From positions 1-41,923 of the forward strand of contig CAMHUU010000022.1 in assembly GCA_946188395.1 (NCBI GenBank): a stretch of 41,923 bases of DNA, in the 5' to 3' direction. Shown here one piece after another: positions 13,157-21,724 of this stretch (position 1 is the first letter of the stretch; each line of letters opens with the position of its first letter). Source of the DNA: an uncultured Prevotellaceae bacterium (GTDB taxonomy: Bacteria > Bacteroidota > Bacteroidia > Bacteroidales > Bacteroidaceae). A program made the translations under genes and the position numbers. The notes under the pieces are model-generated. The model saw nothing but the letters and a program-made list of their open reading frames with translations, was not told where the DNA came from and searched no databases.

Positions 13157-14194
13157 TTAAATGATAAAACTATCAAGTCGATTTTTAATTGCTTCGAAAT
13201 CTGTGTTCAAATCTAATGTTCGTATGTATAGCGTATAGCCGTCACGATGGGTAATTTGAGCATCATCAAAATCATCCTCTTTCGTCATGGCATAAAGCAG
13301 CATACCATCCACCTTGTGAAGATGTTCCCTATCATATTCATCTACGTATGTTCGTATCTGATAAAGATGGTTACTACGCAATGTCTCTTTACCATATTGC
13401 TCCTGCATGATTTTGGTATAATACTTTGTATCCACAATCAGCGTACGTTCTCCTATGGTCAAGAGAATGTCTGTTTGCATAATCGGAAGAATTGCTACAT
13501 CAGTTGTCTCCTCGACGACGTTCCAACCTATCTGTGCAGCACAAGGTTTTAAGTCTAGATGATGTTTCTTATAATACTCTAAAACAAACTTCTCGAAGAG
13601 CCTGCACATATGATCCTCTGAAAACTCTCGCATCTTCATTTTACCTTCTTCAGTCGTCATGAGCCATTCGCTTACGATGAAGTAACAGAGATATATCAAC
13701 ATACGATAATTCCTGTTATTTCGGTCAAAACGCAAGGCACTCCAACGTATTCTATGAAGGTCTATTGATTGTACGTTCTGAAAGAAGAGCATCAGTCGTT
13801 TCAGTTTAGCCTTTCGGTCTTTCTTCACATCTGAATGCTTAATCAAAATTGTCGCTGTGGTCAGAAGAATTTGGTTGTAGACATTGTCCTCTGACAACTC
13901 ATCATAATTGCAGGCTATTTGCCGATTGTTACGAACTCGGTTAGAGATAGTGCCATTGATATCTATCTTTCCTCTTATCGTCTGCATTGACTCGTTCTTA
14001 GCAACATACTCACGATAAAGTCCTTGCTTCAACTGATACGAGATGCCCCTTGCCAATATCTCTGCAAAGAGATCATAGATATCATCAAATTTCTCGCCTT
14101 CTATTTCGGCATAGTTATTCTGCCTAAGCTCTTGGAAAGCATAGGCCAACATATAATAGATGTTACGAATCAGTATACCTTTATCTTCAGTCAT
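13157..14194 (-). CDS. mcrC: McrC, nuclease subunit of McrBC-type type IV restriction
   Basis: The 345-residue protein is of usual McrC length. It has the N-terminal McrC region (GILIRNIYYMLAYAFQELR) and a C-terminal PD-(D/E)xK nuclease core: D242 in IMQTDILLTIGE and D255-x-K257 in LIVDTKYY. McrC docks on the McrB hexamer, stimulates its GTPase and cuts DNA containing modified cytosine. Its start overlaps the McrB stop by 4 bases (ATGA), so the two are co-translated. It is last in the restriction operon. All catalytic residues are present, so the system looks intact. Confidence 0.92.
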   Translation of the reverse strand: MTEDKGILIRNIYYMLAYAFQELRQNNYAEIEGEKFDDIYDLFAEILARGISYQLKQGLYREYVAKNESMQTIRGKIDINGTISNRVRNNRQIACNYDELSEDNVYNQILLTTATILIKHSDVKKDRKAKLKRLMLFFQNVQSIDLHRIRWSALRFDRNNRNYRMLIYLCYFIVSEWLMTTEEGKMKMREFSEDHMCRLFEKFVLEYYKKHHLDLKPCAAQIGWNVVEETTDVAILPIMQTDILLTIGERTLIVDTKYYTKIMQEQYGKETLRSNHLYQIRTYVDEYDREHLHKVDGMLLYAMTKEDDFDDAQITHRDGYTLYIRTLDLNTDFEAIKNRLDSFII

Positions 14195-16653
14195 TTAATC
14201 GCGTTTCTCAGTTTCTGTGCTTCCTGATTAAACTTGCTGTCATTGTCGAACCAATACTCTCTGAGCATAGGAATAATGTCGTATTCCACTCTGCTTGCCA
14301 AACTGTAACCTTTATCAAGATCACAAAGATAGCTGTGCCCTATGCAGAATCCTGAACCAAGTGAGTCATCATCTTCAATAATCTTGTTTAAGTCTATAAT
14401 GCCCTTAATAAGGCTTTCAACTTTATGTGACGCATATTTGGAAATATGATTTCTAAATGCTTGTGTTTCAAAACCTGGCTTCATCTCAAAGAAACTAAAT
14501 CTACGACGCAATGCATAGTCTATCATTGCCAGAGAACGGTCTGCCGTGTTCATCATACCTATAATATATAGGTTGTCAGGCACTGCAAACAGTTCGTCTC
14601 TGTATGACAATTGTATGGGCTTATCACGGTAATCGTTTTCTATTAGCATCAACAATTCACCAAATATCTTGCTTAGATTTCCACGATTGATTTCATCGAT
14701 AATGAAGAAATATTTATGTTCTCTGTCTGCTGCAGCGCGCTTACAGAATCGATAAAAGATACCATTCTTTAGTTCAAAACCCCCGTCCTCATTGGGCTTA
14801 TAGCCCATCACGAAATCCTCGTAGCTATAGTTCTGGTGGAATTGGACTTGCATCACTCTATCATCATCCTTTTCGCCCATTAAAGCATAAGCAAGTCGCT
14901 TAGCTGCAAACGTTTTCCCTACGCCAGGAGCACCCTGTAATATCAGGTTCTTCTTTCTGAGCAACAGATTTTTAAGAATCAGGAAATCATCCTCAGTAAC
15001 AAAAACTTCTTTAAGGAAATTTGTTTCTGTGTAGATTTCCTTTTTCTCTTTCATGGTCAACGGATTCTCACCATGAATCAACTCCATTATGATATCGTAC
15101 TCTTCAGGAGTGACCTTGAAAAAAGAGCCTTGTTGGTTCCTCATATACTCCATATTTTCCAATCCTGGCGTATTTTTGAGTGTGGAGAAATCTATTGGTG
15201 TGGGCAATTTCTCTGTCATTTTAAAATACAATTCCTCACCATCATTCTCTTTCGAAATTTTCAGCAAACAGACAATTTGTTTAGTAGGCGAAGATTCATA
15301 ACCTAAAACAATGTCCCCAGCTTTTGCATTAAGGAAATTCTGAAATACATTTCTCTTATGGCCATTTTCGTTATATAAGCTATAACTCTGTTCCTCGCCA
15401 ATCTTCATCCCTGTAATACTCCAGATCTTAGGATTTGCAACCAGCCACCAATAATTGTTGCAAGGAGATTCTAAAGGCTCTTCCACTTTACCTTCACCAT
15501 CTATCAACTTATTTAATCGATTCACATGGTCTGTATAACTTGTGATATTGGTTAGCGTCTTCATGGCCAACATGTTTTCTGCTTTCCATTCTCCTTTAGC
15601 TGTCCATCTTATTTTACGCAAATGGGGTTGTATCTCATGATTGCTATCATAATAATAATCAGATGTAACCACACCTCTACCTACAATCGTTGATCTGCCT
15701 TTCTTAGCAAATACGACATCGCCTGGCTTCATCTCATAGGTAAAACTATAAAGCATATCTGCACTATTTTTCTGGCTAGTATCTGAGCCATAATTCTCCT
15801 TTAGTGGGGCTATAAGGTCTTGCTGTTTTTTATATTCTCTTAAGTCGCCAATTTTATTCCAACCTAAGCCCATAATACCTTCGCGATAATATTCATCCCA
15901 GAATACTGCCTGTTCGCCTGGGGCGTACATCCAATATGCTAGTGAGCCGTCTTGTTTCTTTGTCTTTTCAGTTGATTTCAGATATTTCTCTCTATAGGCA
16001 GCATGTGAAAAACCAGCATAATCAGAATAACCCAAAGAGCCGGAATCAATCTTTTCATTCAGTTCTTGCATCACTCTCTCATATTCATTATATGGCAAAA
16101 ACTTTGTCCTGTCAAACTTAATACCCAATGATTCAAGCAAGTCCTGACAATTTCCGTCCAATGGAAGAAAATTATCTGGACGAATCCAGAAAAGTCCTAT
16201 CGTTATATTGAATTTGATAAGCCCCTGATTACTGAGTGCATCATATGATTTTTCAATATCCTTACCAAGAACAGCATCTTCAAAGACGTTCCACAACCGT
16301 TCTATATCACCATCTTGACGTTTATCCGCAAAATAAATAAAATTTGTCCTTTGTGTATTCATCACTGGAATACCCTCAAAATCCTGTGGCACAGAAGCTG
16401 AGACGCCAAGAAACATCTTGAACTTTTCACAGATGTCTATACGCTTATCTTGTGTGATGCCACGATTGAAAATGGCGAATACGGTAAACGGGTCAACATC
16501 TGGCATGGGCCTACCATCTGAGCCATCCTTAAAATGGTTTAGATACCCTTGGAGGTTATCATAAATCCAATTAACCAATGGAGTTCTATCGTCTTTGAAC
16601 TGCAAGAATTTCTGGGCTAACTCCTTATAAAATGGAATCCACGTAAAATTCAT
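14191..16653 (-). CDS. mcrB: McrB, GTPase subunit with two EVE/PUA-like DNA-reading domains
   Basis: This 820-residue protein has an N-terminal helical part (1-235). An EVE/PUA-like segment follows (about 240-395, containing MKPGDVVFAKKGRSTIVGRG), then a second clear EVE-type domain (about 400-520, YWWLVANPKIWSI and AGDIVLGYES). The AAA+ motor comes last: Walker A GAPGVGKT 574-581, DEINRGNLSKIFGEL, and the McrB signature MNTADRSLAMIDYALRRRF. EVE domains read modified bases by base flipping and define which modification is targeted; two in tandem is unusual. It forms an operon with McrC (4-base overlap). The start at 16653 follows the small ORF by 47 bases. Confidence 0.93.
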   Translation of the reverse strand: MNFTWIPFYKELAQKFLQFKDDRTPLVNWIYDNLQGYLNHFKDGSDGRPMPDVDPFTVFAIFNRGITQDKRIDICEKFKMFLGVSASVPQDFEGIPVMNTQRTNFIYFADKRQDGDIERLWNVFEDAVLGKDIEKSYDALSNQGLIKFNITIGLFWIRPDNFLPLDGNCQDLLESLGIKFDRTKFLPYNEYERVMQELNEKIDSGSLGYSDYAGFSHAAYREKYLKSTEKTKKQDGSLAYWMYAPGEQAVFWDEYYREGIMGLGWNKIGDLREYKKQQDLIAPLKENYGSDTSQKNSADMLYSFTYEMKPGDVVFAKKGRSTIVGRGVVTSDYYYDSNHEIQPHLRKIRWTAKGEWKAENMLAMKTLTNITSYTDHVNRLNKLIDGEGKVEEPLESPCNNYWWLVANPKIWSITGMKIGEEQSYSLYNENGHKRNVFQNFLNAKAGDIVLGYESSPTKQIVCLLKISKENDGEELYFKMTEKLPTPIDFSTLKNTPGLENMEYMRNQQGSFFKVTPEEYDIIMELIHGENPLTMKEKKEIYTETNFLKEVFVTEDDFLILKNLLLRKKNLILQGAPGVGKTFAAKRLAYALMGEKDDDRVMQVQFHQNYSYEDFVMGYKPNEDGGFELKNGIFYRFCKRAAADREHKYFFIIDEINRGNLSKIFGELLMLIENDYRDKPIQLSYRDELFAVPDNLYIIGMMNTADRSLAMIDYALRRRFSFFEMKPGFETQAFRNHISKYASHKVESLIKGIIDLNKIIEDDDSLGSGFCIGHSYLCDLDKGYSLASRVEYDIIPMLREYWFDNDSKFNQEAQKLRNAIK

Positions 16654-16700
16654 AAGTCGTATTCTTTTAAGTTTGTTATTGGTGAAATTTAATCTCCATA

Positions 16701-16904
16701 TTAAAACAAAAGTAATTTCGTATTAATAACTGGAACTGGTTCTTTACCCCAGTATATTGCGGAATAGTACTGCCCCACGAAATCGCGAAAGAACACATCA
16801 TTCTGCTCAGGAGACAAACACAGGTTTCTCTCTCTGTATTGATCCTGATATTGTTCTGCGAGATGCAGAATGGTAAGGAAATCCTGTTTTGGAGCAGTTC
16901 TCAT
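16701..16904 (-). CDS. Small protein between restriction genes
   Basis: This 67-residue ORF (MRTAPKQDFLTILHLAEQYQ...) has no family I recognise. It is mostly helical with several aromatic residues (QYYSAIYWGKEPVPVI). It starts 4 bases after the stop of the MmeI-like gene and precedes mcrB by 47 bases in the same direction, so it would be translated by coupling. Small ORFs inside restriction operons are sometimes controllers or inhibitors, but nothing in this sequence shows that. Confidence rests on position only. Confidence 0.5.
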   Translation of the reverse strand: MRTAPKQDFLTILHLAEQYQDQYRERNLCLSPEQNDVFFRDFVGQYYSAIYWGKEPVPVINTKLLLF

Positions 16905-16908
16905 ATCT

Positions 16909-19872
16909 CTATTTTGTTAGTTCTTGATACAATTTAAATAGTTCAGCCACAATTGGCGCTTCTGAGTCTTCATCTATCATTTTTGGATCAAAACCATACG
17001 CTTGCGTCACAGCCTTATCGTTCTCTTTGTGTGCTTTACGCAATTCTGTAGGCATAGATATGTCATCGTAAAGATCTGCCAATGATGAATCAGGATAAAG
17101 GGTACGCGCATTGAGGATGGCTTGGGCCGTTTTCTCTATTTTAGCCTTTTGATCTTCTGTTGGTTTGGGCCAAGGAAAGTTGTTGTATACAACATCCTTA
17201 CTATAGCGATAATCACTCTTCAATCTTCCACAAACAGCTCGCATCCAAGCCATGTGAACATTGGATACCAATACTCCGAAATGATAAAGTGACGCATCAG
17301 GTATTATCTGCACTTGATCGTTTGTCACAACATCTTTGCCAATATAACCCATTGGCACATATCTTCTCTTTTCCGAGGAGACTCTTGGAACGAGTAAATT
17401 AAATTCTTGTTTTTCTTGAAGAATAGGCGTACCATTCTCATCAAGTTTAGGAATATTGGGCTGAGTTCGCTGTGCATATAAATGTGGTGTTTCTGCAAAC
17501 TTCCTAATAGCGGCAGCTGGACTATTCAACCTAGCTTCTTTACATGCTGCAACGCGTTCCATAACGGCAGGCATACTACGCAATTCTGCAGGACTTATTC
17601 CTTCCAGCCAAAGCGTGTAGCGCAACTTGTCGTTCATGTTCGGTTTATTATTAATAAGTTCGGTACCGCCTATAAGCGTATGCATCCATCGCTTTGCTTT
17701 TGGCTCGCGACTTAGGAACGAATCTTTCTCATCTTTTGTGAAGATTAAATGGCCTCCATCAGCCGGTTTGTTACCATAAATCATTGGTGGTACATCACAC
17801 AAGGGCTTAGTACGGCTATTAACTATAATATCTGGAGCATCTATCAAATAAGCATTGATGTTCTTGCATTTCTTGGCTCCTGCATCGTTGTAAAGATACT
17901 TATGCTCACGATCGATATGCGAAAAACCTATAATCACACAATGCACATGGGCTTTATCAGTTGCCTCACTGTCCCAACGAAACGTGGGCCATGCAAAATT
18001 GATAGTCACGTCAAGTCTTTCCCACATACGGCCAACAGTTTCACCTTGAGTTATGCTGTTAGTGGCAACAAAAGCACACTCCGTATTTGTCAGTTTGGTC
18101 GAATCGCATGCTTTTTTAAACCAACAACTAACATAATCTATGTTTTTTATACCAGGAAAAAGTCTTTCTACGTCTTCCTTTTGCTGCTTAGTCATAAAGG
18201 TGAAACCCACAAACGGTGGATTACCAATGATGTAGTCATAATGAACTTCATATCGTTGTACGTTTGGCTTAGCTTCGCCATCGAAACGTTTTGTGAAGAC
18301 ATTAACTTCATCAAGCTCAACAATAGGCTCACCAGCTGCCGTGGGCTCTGGCTCAATAATCAGGTGGACATTCTTGGCATGAATCGTTGGGATATTCGAT
18401 GGTACTTCTATCACATCCCACTCCATTCTCAGCGCATTGCCCTCGCGGATGTTATGGTAACTCTTCAGCGGCAGGAAGTCGATGTCTTGATGGACTATCT
18501 TCTCAGTCTCGGCAAGCATTTGGGCCTCAGAAATCCAAAGGGCGGTAGTGGCAACGGTAACTGCAAAGTCGTTGATCTCGATGCCATAGAACTGCTGAAT
18601 ACTCACCTTAATGGGATTCACGAACTCACCCATCATCATCTGGCCATGATACATCTCACGAATGGCTTCGTTCTCTAAGCGACGCAACGAAAGGAAGGTT
18701 TCCGTCAGGAAATTGCCAGAGCCACAGGCGGGGTCGAGGAAGGTCAGCGACGAGAGTTTCATCTGATACTCGCCCAGCTTCTTCTTTCTTTGCTTCTCGA
18801 CTTTCTCTTCCAATATTTCATCAAGCTCACGACGCAGGTCATTCAGGAACAACGGGTCAATGACTTTGTGAATATTCTCAATCGAGGTATAGTGCATGCC
18901 ACCGCTGCGACGGGTCTCAGGATTCAGCGTCGATTCAAACACGGCGCCGAAGATGGTGGGCGAAATCTCGCTCCAGTCGAAGTCGAGACTGGCATTCTGC
19001 AACAACGTCTGCTTCAGTTCCTCTGTAAACTGAGGTATCTCGATTTCCTCTTCAAACAATCCGCCATTGGTATAGGGGAAAGCCTGCAATTCGGGTTGCA
19101 GATATTTGCTGCGCTTTTCAACAGGTGTATTCAGCACCTCGAACAAGTCGCGCAAAGCACGGCGCAAATCCTTTGCCTCGTAGGTCACAAGGAAATCGTG
19201 GAACTGGTCGTGCGTAAACACACCAGCATCCTCGGCATACAGACAGAACACAATGCGCACACACAGGATGTTCAGCCAACGCAGAGCCTCGGGCGAATTG
19301 TCGTTGTACTGCGTGAGCAGCGCCTCGTAAATCTTACCAACGATTTCACCTGCCTGCATCGACACTTGCATCTCTTTCGACAGGTGCTCGTTCTTGGCAT
19401 CGACCAGGAACTGCAAGCGATAGTATTCCTTGCCCAAGTTCGCCAGCAAAATCTGTTCTGGTTCGCCATTGGGCTGTTCCATATCGTAAACCAGGAATTC
19501 AGAGAAATTGCAGGTTACTATCCAGCGCGGATGCTCGGAAACGGGCAGTCCCACGACATAGCGGCGGGCCTGCTGGAATGGTGTCAGCAGCGAGCCGTCA
19601 CTTTGCCGGATAGGAGCTCGGAGGTCTTTATCTTTCGACTTCTGCTCAATCAGCACGCGTGTCGACGGAATACGTCCGTCAATATAGTTCGATGCATCGA
19701 CCTTGTGGTGATCTTCGAATATGATGAAGCCATCGGATGGCGTATCGATGCCATAGACATTGGTCAGCAGGTCAATCCAGAAAGGTTGTGACTCGCCCCT
19801 CTCATTGCCCCTGCCTTTCCATCGCTCAGCAAATTCCGCTGCAGCAGCTGCAATCTGTTTCTCTGTCTTCAT
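16909..19872 (-). CDS. MmeI-like type IIG/IIL restriction-modification enzyme
   Basis: This 987-residue single-chain enzyme has an N-terminal PD-ExK-type nuclease with D65 and E76-Q-K78 in YIDGRIPSTRVLIEQKS, the MmeI arrangement within one residue. A helical spacer is followed by an N6-adenine methyltransferase with motif I DPACGSGNF (380-388) and motif IV NPPF in YDYIIGNPPFVGF. A target-recognition region and C-terminal domain complete it (VVYNNFPWPKPTEDQKAKIE typical). It methylates and cuts at one site that cannot be read from sequence. The start at 19872 is preferred over 19944 because a -7 box (19890-19898) lies between them. No frameshift is seen, so it is likely active. Confidence 0.9.
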   Translation of the reverse strand: MKTEKQIAAAAAEFAERWKGRGNERGESQPFWIDLLTNVYGIDTPSDGFIIFEDHHKVDASNYIDGRIPSTRVLIEQKSKDKDLRAPIRQSDGSLLTPFQQARRYVVGLPVSEHPRWIVTCNFSEFLVYDMEQPNGEPEQILLANLGKEYYRLQFLVDAKNEHLSKEMQVSMQAGEIVGKIYEALLTQYNDNSPEALRWLNILCVRIVFCLYAEDAGVFTHDQFHDFLVTYEAKDLRRALRDLFEVLNTPVEKRSKYLQPELQAFPYTNGGLFEEEIEIPQFTEELKQTLLQNASLDFDWSEISPTIFGAVFESTLNPETRRSGGMHYTSIENIHKVIDPLFLNDLRRELDEILEEKVEKQRKKKLGEYQMKLSSLTFLDPACGSGNFLTETFLSLRRLENEAIREMYHGQMMMGEFVNPIKVSIQQFYGIEINDFAVTVATTALWISEAQMLAETEKIVHQDIDFLPLKSYHNIREGNALRMEWDVIEVPSNIPTIHAKNVHLIIEPEPTAAGEPIVELDEVNVFTKRFDGEAKPNVQRYEVHYDYIIGNPPFVGFTFMTKQQKEDVERLFPGIKNIDYVSCWFKKACDSTKLTNTECAFVATNSITQGETVGRMWERLDVTINFAWPTFRWDSEATDKAHVHCVIIGFSHIDREHKYLYNDAGAKKCKNINAYLIDAPDIIVNSRTKPLCDVPPMIYGNKPADGGHLIFTKDEKDSFLSREPKAKRWMHTLIGGTELINNKPNMNDKLRYTLWLEGISPAELRSMPAVMERVAACKEARLNSPAAAIRKFAETPHLYAQRTQPNIPKLDENGTPILQEKQEFNLLVPRVSSEKRRYVPMGYIGKDVVTNDQVQIIPDASLYHFGVLVSNVHMAWMRAVCGRLKSDYRYSKDVVYNNFPWPKPTEDQKAKIEKTAQAILNARTLYPDSSLADLYDDISMPTELRKAHKENDKAVTQAYGFDPKMIDEDSEAPIVAELFKLYQELTK

Positions 19873-19889
19873 TGGTAGCAATATTTTCT

Positions 19890-19921
19890 GCAAAGATAAA
19901 GAATTCTTTCGAAACCTCAAA
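19890..19921 (-). promoter_or_regulatory. Promoter of the restriction operon
   Basis: TATCTTTGC (19898 to 19890) is preceded by TTTG (19921-19918) at 19 bases. The -7 box is about 17 bases from the ATG at 19872, which decides the start of the MmeI-like gene. Confidence 0.8.
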
Positions 19922-19948
19922 ACCTTTCCTATAAAAATCTTCATTCTT

Positions 19949-20107
19949 TCAACGAAAGGACCTTATCACGGTACTCAAACCTGCATGTTGTCCACGTCCT
20001 TTCTTTGATATCACAATTTGTGATTTCAAAACATTATCTATCTGATTATCAGCCGAATTTGATATCACAATTTGTGTATCATGGGGTTCGTCCCTCTGAT
20101 ATAGGAG
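19949..20107 (-). pseudogene. Decayed ORF6N-gene fragment
   Basis: A 52-codon open frame without ATG reads QIVISNSADNQIDNVLKSQ then IVISKKGRGQHAGLSTVIRS. This is recognisable as the SQIVTSx repeat region of an ORF6N protein fused to what looks like the SSVLRSETA segment. It contains two copies of the palindrome (ATCACAATTTGTGAT 20010-20024; a variant at 20064-20078). The rest of the gene is missing. It shows that a second ORF6N locus once stood upstream of the restriction genes. Confidence 0.65.
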
Positions 20108-20144
20108 TTATGCCGACATAGTCTGTCTCGTTGGCAATTTCAGT

Positions 20145-20177
20145 GCAAAGATACGAACTTTTCCTGTAACTAACAAA
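20145..20177 (-). promoter_or_regulatory. Orphan promoter facing the ORF6N relic
   Basis: TATCTTTGC (20153 to 20145) is preceded by TTTG (20177-20174) at exactly 20 bases. It now drives no intact gene nearby; the ORF6N relic starts about 40 bases downstream. Confidence 0.7.
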
Positions 20178-20199
20178 TTGTTCGCGGGCTTTTTGAGAA
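20173..20199. repeat. 27-bp direct repeat, copy 1
   Basis: It matches 21034-21060 with one difference. Both copies contain the -33 TTTG of a leftward promoter and extend upstream of it (core TTCGCGGGCTTTTTGAGAA). Confidence 0.9.
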
Positions 20200-20232
20200 A
20201 AAAACGCCGGGTCTCACGACTGAGCGTCGTGA
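20197..20232 (-). terminator. Probable terminator of the tyrosine phosphatase gene
   Basis: The minus-strand stem is TCACGAC-gctca-GTCGTGA (20232 to 20214). A T-run follows about ten bases later (20204-20197). The gap before the T-run makes it less than ideal. Confidence 0.45.
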
Positions 20233-20254
20233 AGGTCACGTGTCACGAAGGTCA

Positions 20255-21001
20255 TTAAGGATTACTCTTCCTAAATTCATAAAGTTTAAGGGCGAGGGCT
20301 ATGAGTTCGCGGTCGGCCATGAAGCATTTGTAGCCGGTCTTGACCAGCGTCCAGTTTCGGGTTAGGAGCCATACGCCCAAGCACTTTTTGACGGTTGGCC
20401 AGAAGGCATTGCGGTTGGTGCGCAGGTAGTCTTTGATGATCTCTTCGTCGCTGACGCCATAGGATTTCAGCAAGGCCATGCTCGCGATGCCTGTACGGTC
20501 TTTGCCTGCAGTGCAATGGAAGAGTGTGCAGAGGCCTTTGTCGGCATTGCTGCGCAGCGTCGCGACGACCTTGTCGAGTTGGCTGCGGGAGTACGGGTCG
20601 GTGACGACTTCGCGATAGAGTACCTTGAAGTCGGGCACCATCTCGAGTAGTTTTTCGGGGTGTTTGCGGAGGTTACGGATGATGGTCATGGGATCGGAGC
20701 CTGTCTCGTGGGTGATTCCGACAGCGGCATCTTTCAACAAGGGTATCTGCAGATATTCGACGCCGTCGGGGAGGACGTCGGGGAATTCGGCTGACTCGAC
20801 GGGCGTACGGAGGTCGACGACGCAGCGTATGTGGTAACGCTGGCAGAGACGGGCGCACGCCTCAGCAGAGAGCATGCTGAGTTTGCCGCTCCGCAGAAAC
20901 AGTCCACCAGGGATGCGTCCCCTACCCTCGGGCAAAGGAATACCGCCAAGATCACGGATATTCAGTTCATGATATCTGGCCGAGATGCTCTCTACTTTCA
21001 T
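20255..21001 (-). CDS. Tyrosine-protein phosphatase (Y_phosphatase3 family)
   Basis: This is a 248-residue cytoplasmic phosphatase. The P-loop signature HCTAGKDRTG gives C163 as nucleophile and R169 as phosphate-binding residue. The family N terminus (NIRDLGGIP then GGLFLRSGKLSMLS) and the general-acid region upstream are present. Such enzymes resemble dual-specificity and phosphoinositide phosphatases; the substrate cannot be told from sequence. The promoter -7 box ends only 4 bases before the ATG, so the mRNA is probably leaderless. It diverges from the FNT gene. Confidence 0.9.
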   Translation of the reverse strand: MKVESISARYHELNIRDLGGIPLPEGRGRIPGGLFLRSGKLSMLSAEACARLCQRYHIRCVVDLRTPVESAEFPDVLPDGVEYLQIPLLKDAAVGITHETGSDPMTIIRNLRKHPEKLLEMVPDFKVLYREVVTDPYSRSQLDKVVATLRSNADKGLCTLFHCTAGKDRTGIASMALLKSYGVSDEEIIKDYLRTNRNAFWPTVKKCLGVWLLTRNWTLVKTGYKCFMADRELIALALKLYEFRKSNP

Positions 21002-21005
21002 GATT

Positions 21006-21038
21006 GCAAAGATAGTGAATAATTACGATACGGACAAA
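21006..21038 (-). promoter_or_regulatory. Promoter of the tyrosine phosphatase gene (leaderless)
   Basis: TATCTTTGC (21014 to 21006) is preceded by TTTG (21038-21035) at 20 bases. The ATG begins 4 bases after the box. Confidence 0.8.
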
Positions 21039-21060
21039 TTATTCGCGGGCTTTTTGAGAA
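21034..21060. repeat. 27-bp direct repeat, copy 2
   Basis: This is the partner of 20173-20199. It lies in the same place relative to the -33/-7 boxes of the phosphatase promoter. Confidence 0.9.
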
Positions 21061-21074
21061 TAATCCTTTTGAAA

Positions 21075-21107
21075 TTTGCTTATAACGCAGATATTAATTA
21101 CCTTTGC
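21075..21107 (+). promoter_or_regulatory. Promoter of the FNT gene (leaderless)
   Basis: -33 TTTG is at 21075-21078 and -7 TACCTTTGC at 21099-21107, 20 bases apart. The ATG at 21112 follows 4 bases after the box. Confidence 0.8.
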
Positions 21108-21111
21108 ACAC

Positions 21112-21714
21112 ATGAAACAGGAAATAGCCATTCTACGTTCAGCGATTATTGCTGGCATTTGCATCTCCATCGGTTGTGTTGTCAACCTCCGTGTAGGCGG
21201 TGTAGCCGGTGCCGTGTTGTTTGCTTTCGGCCTTCTGGCCGTTGTCCACTACAAGTTGAAGCTCTACACAGGAACTGCGGGCTTTATCCGTGCGAAGGGC
21301 GACTGGACTATGATTACCGTTGTACTGCTGGGCAACATTATCGGCTGTGCGCTGACCGCTTTGGCCTATGCCTATGCGCAACCGGACATCCTGCCGCCCG
21401 ATCTTGCCATTGTTCAGTCGCGACTGGCGAAAGGGCCTTTTGCCTGTTTCCTGTTGGCTATCGGTTGTGGTTTCATCATGACTACTGCCGTCCAGTTCGG
21501 AAGAGAGGGAAGATTCCTGCCTCTGCTGTTTGGCGTACCCGTCTTCATCCTTTGCGGCTTTGCCCACTCCATTGCCGATGCCTTCTATTTCCTGGCTGTT
21601 CCGGAAATGTACAGCATGCAGCTGCTTCTAATTTATGTGGCAGAGGTTTTGGGCAACTTTGCGGGCTGCAACCTCTACCGTTGGGTCATTGCCAAGGAGA
21701 ATCGCATTTCGTAA
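21112..21714 (+). CDS. Formate/nitrite transporter (FNT) family protein
   Basis: This 200-residue inner-membrane protein has about six hydrophobic helices. GLLAVVHYKLKLYTGTAGF and VLLGNIIGCALTALAYAYA carry the FNT-type glycine-rich half-helix. FILCGFAHSIADAFYFLAVP matches the FNT signature around 'HS.A..FY'. FNT pentamers pass small monovalent anions such as formate or nitrite. At 200 residues it is shorter than typical FNTs (~260-280), mainly at the termini. The start at 21112 follows the -7 box by 4 bases; the upstream in-frame ATG at 21076 lies inside the promoter. The GNAT gene follows after 10 bases. Confidence 0.82.
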   Translation: MKQEIAILRSAIIAGICISIGCVVNLRVGGVAGAVLFAFGLLAVVHYKLKLYTGTAGFIRAKGDWTMITVVLLGNIIGCALTALAYAYAQPDILPPDLAIVQSRLAKGPFACFLLAIGCGFIMTTAVQFGREGRFLPLLFGVPVFILCGFAHSIADAFYFLAVPEMYSMQLLLIYVAEVLGNFAGCNLYRWVIAKENRIS

Positions 21715-21724
21715 TTATGCAGCG

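Noticed and set aside
19873..19944. N-terminal 24-codon extension of the MmeI-like enzyme
   Set aside because: A consensus -33/-7 promoter lies inside it, so it would not be transcribed from that promoter.
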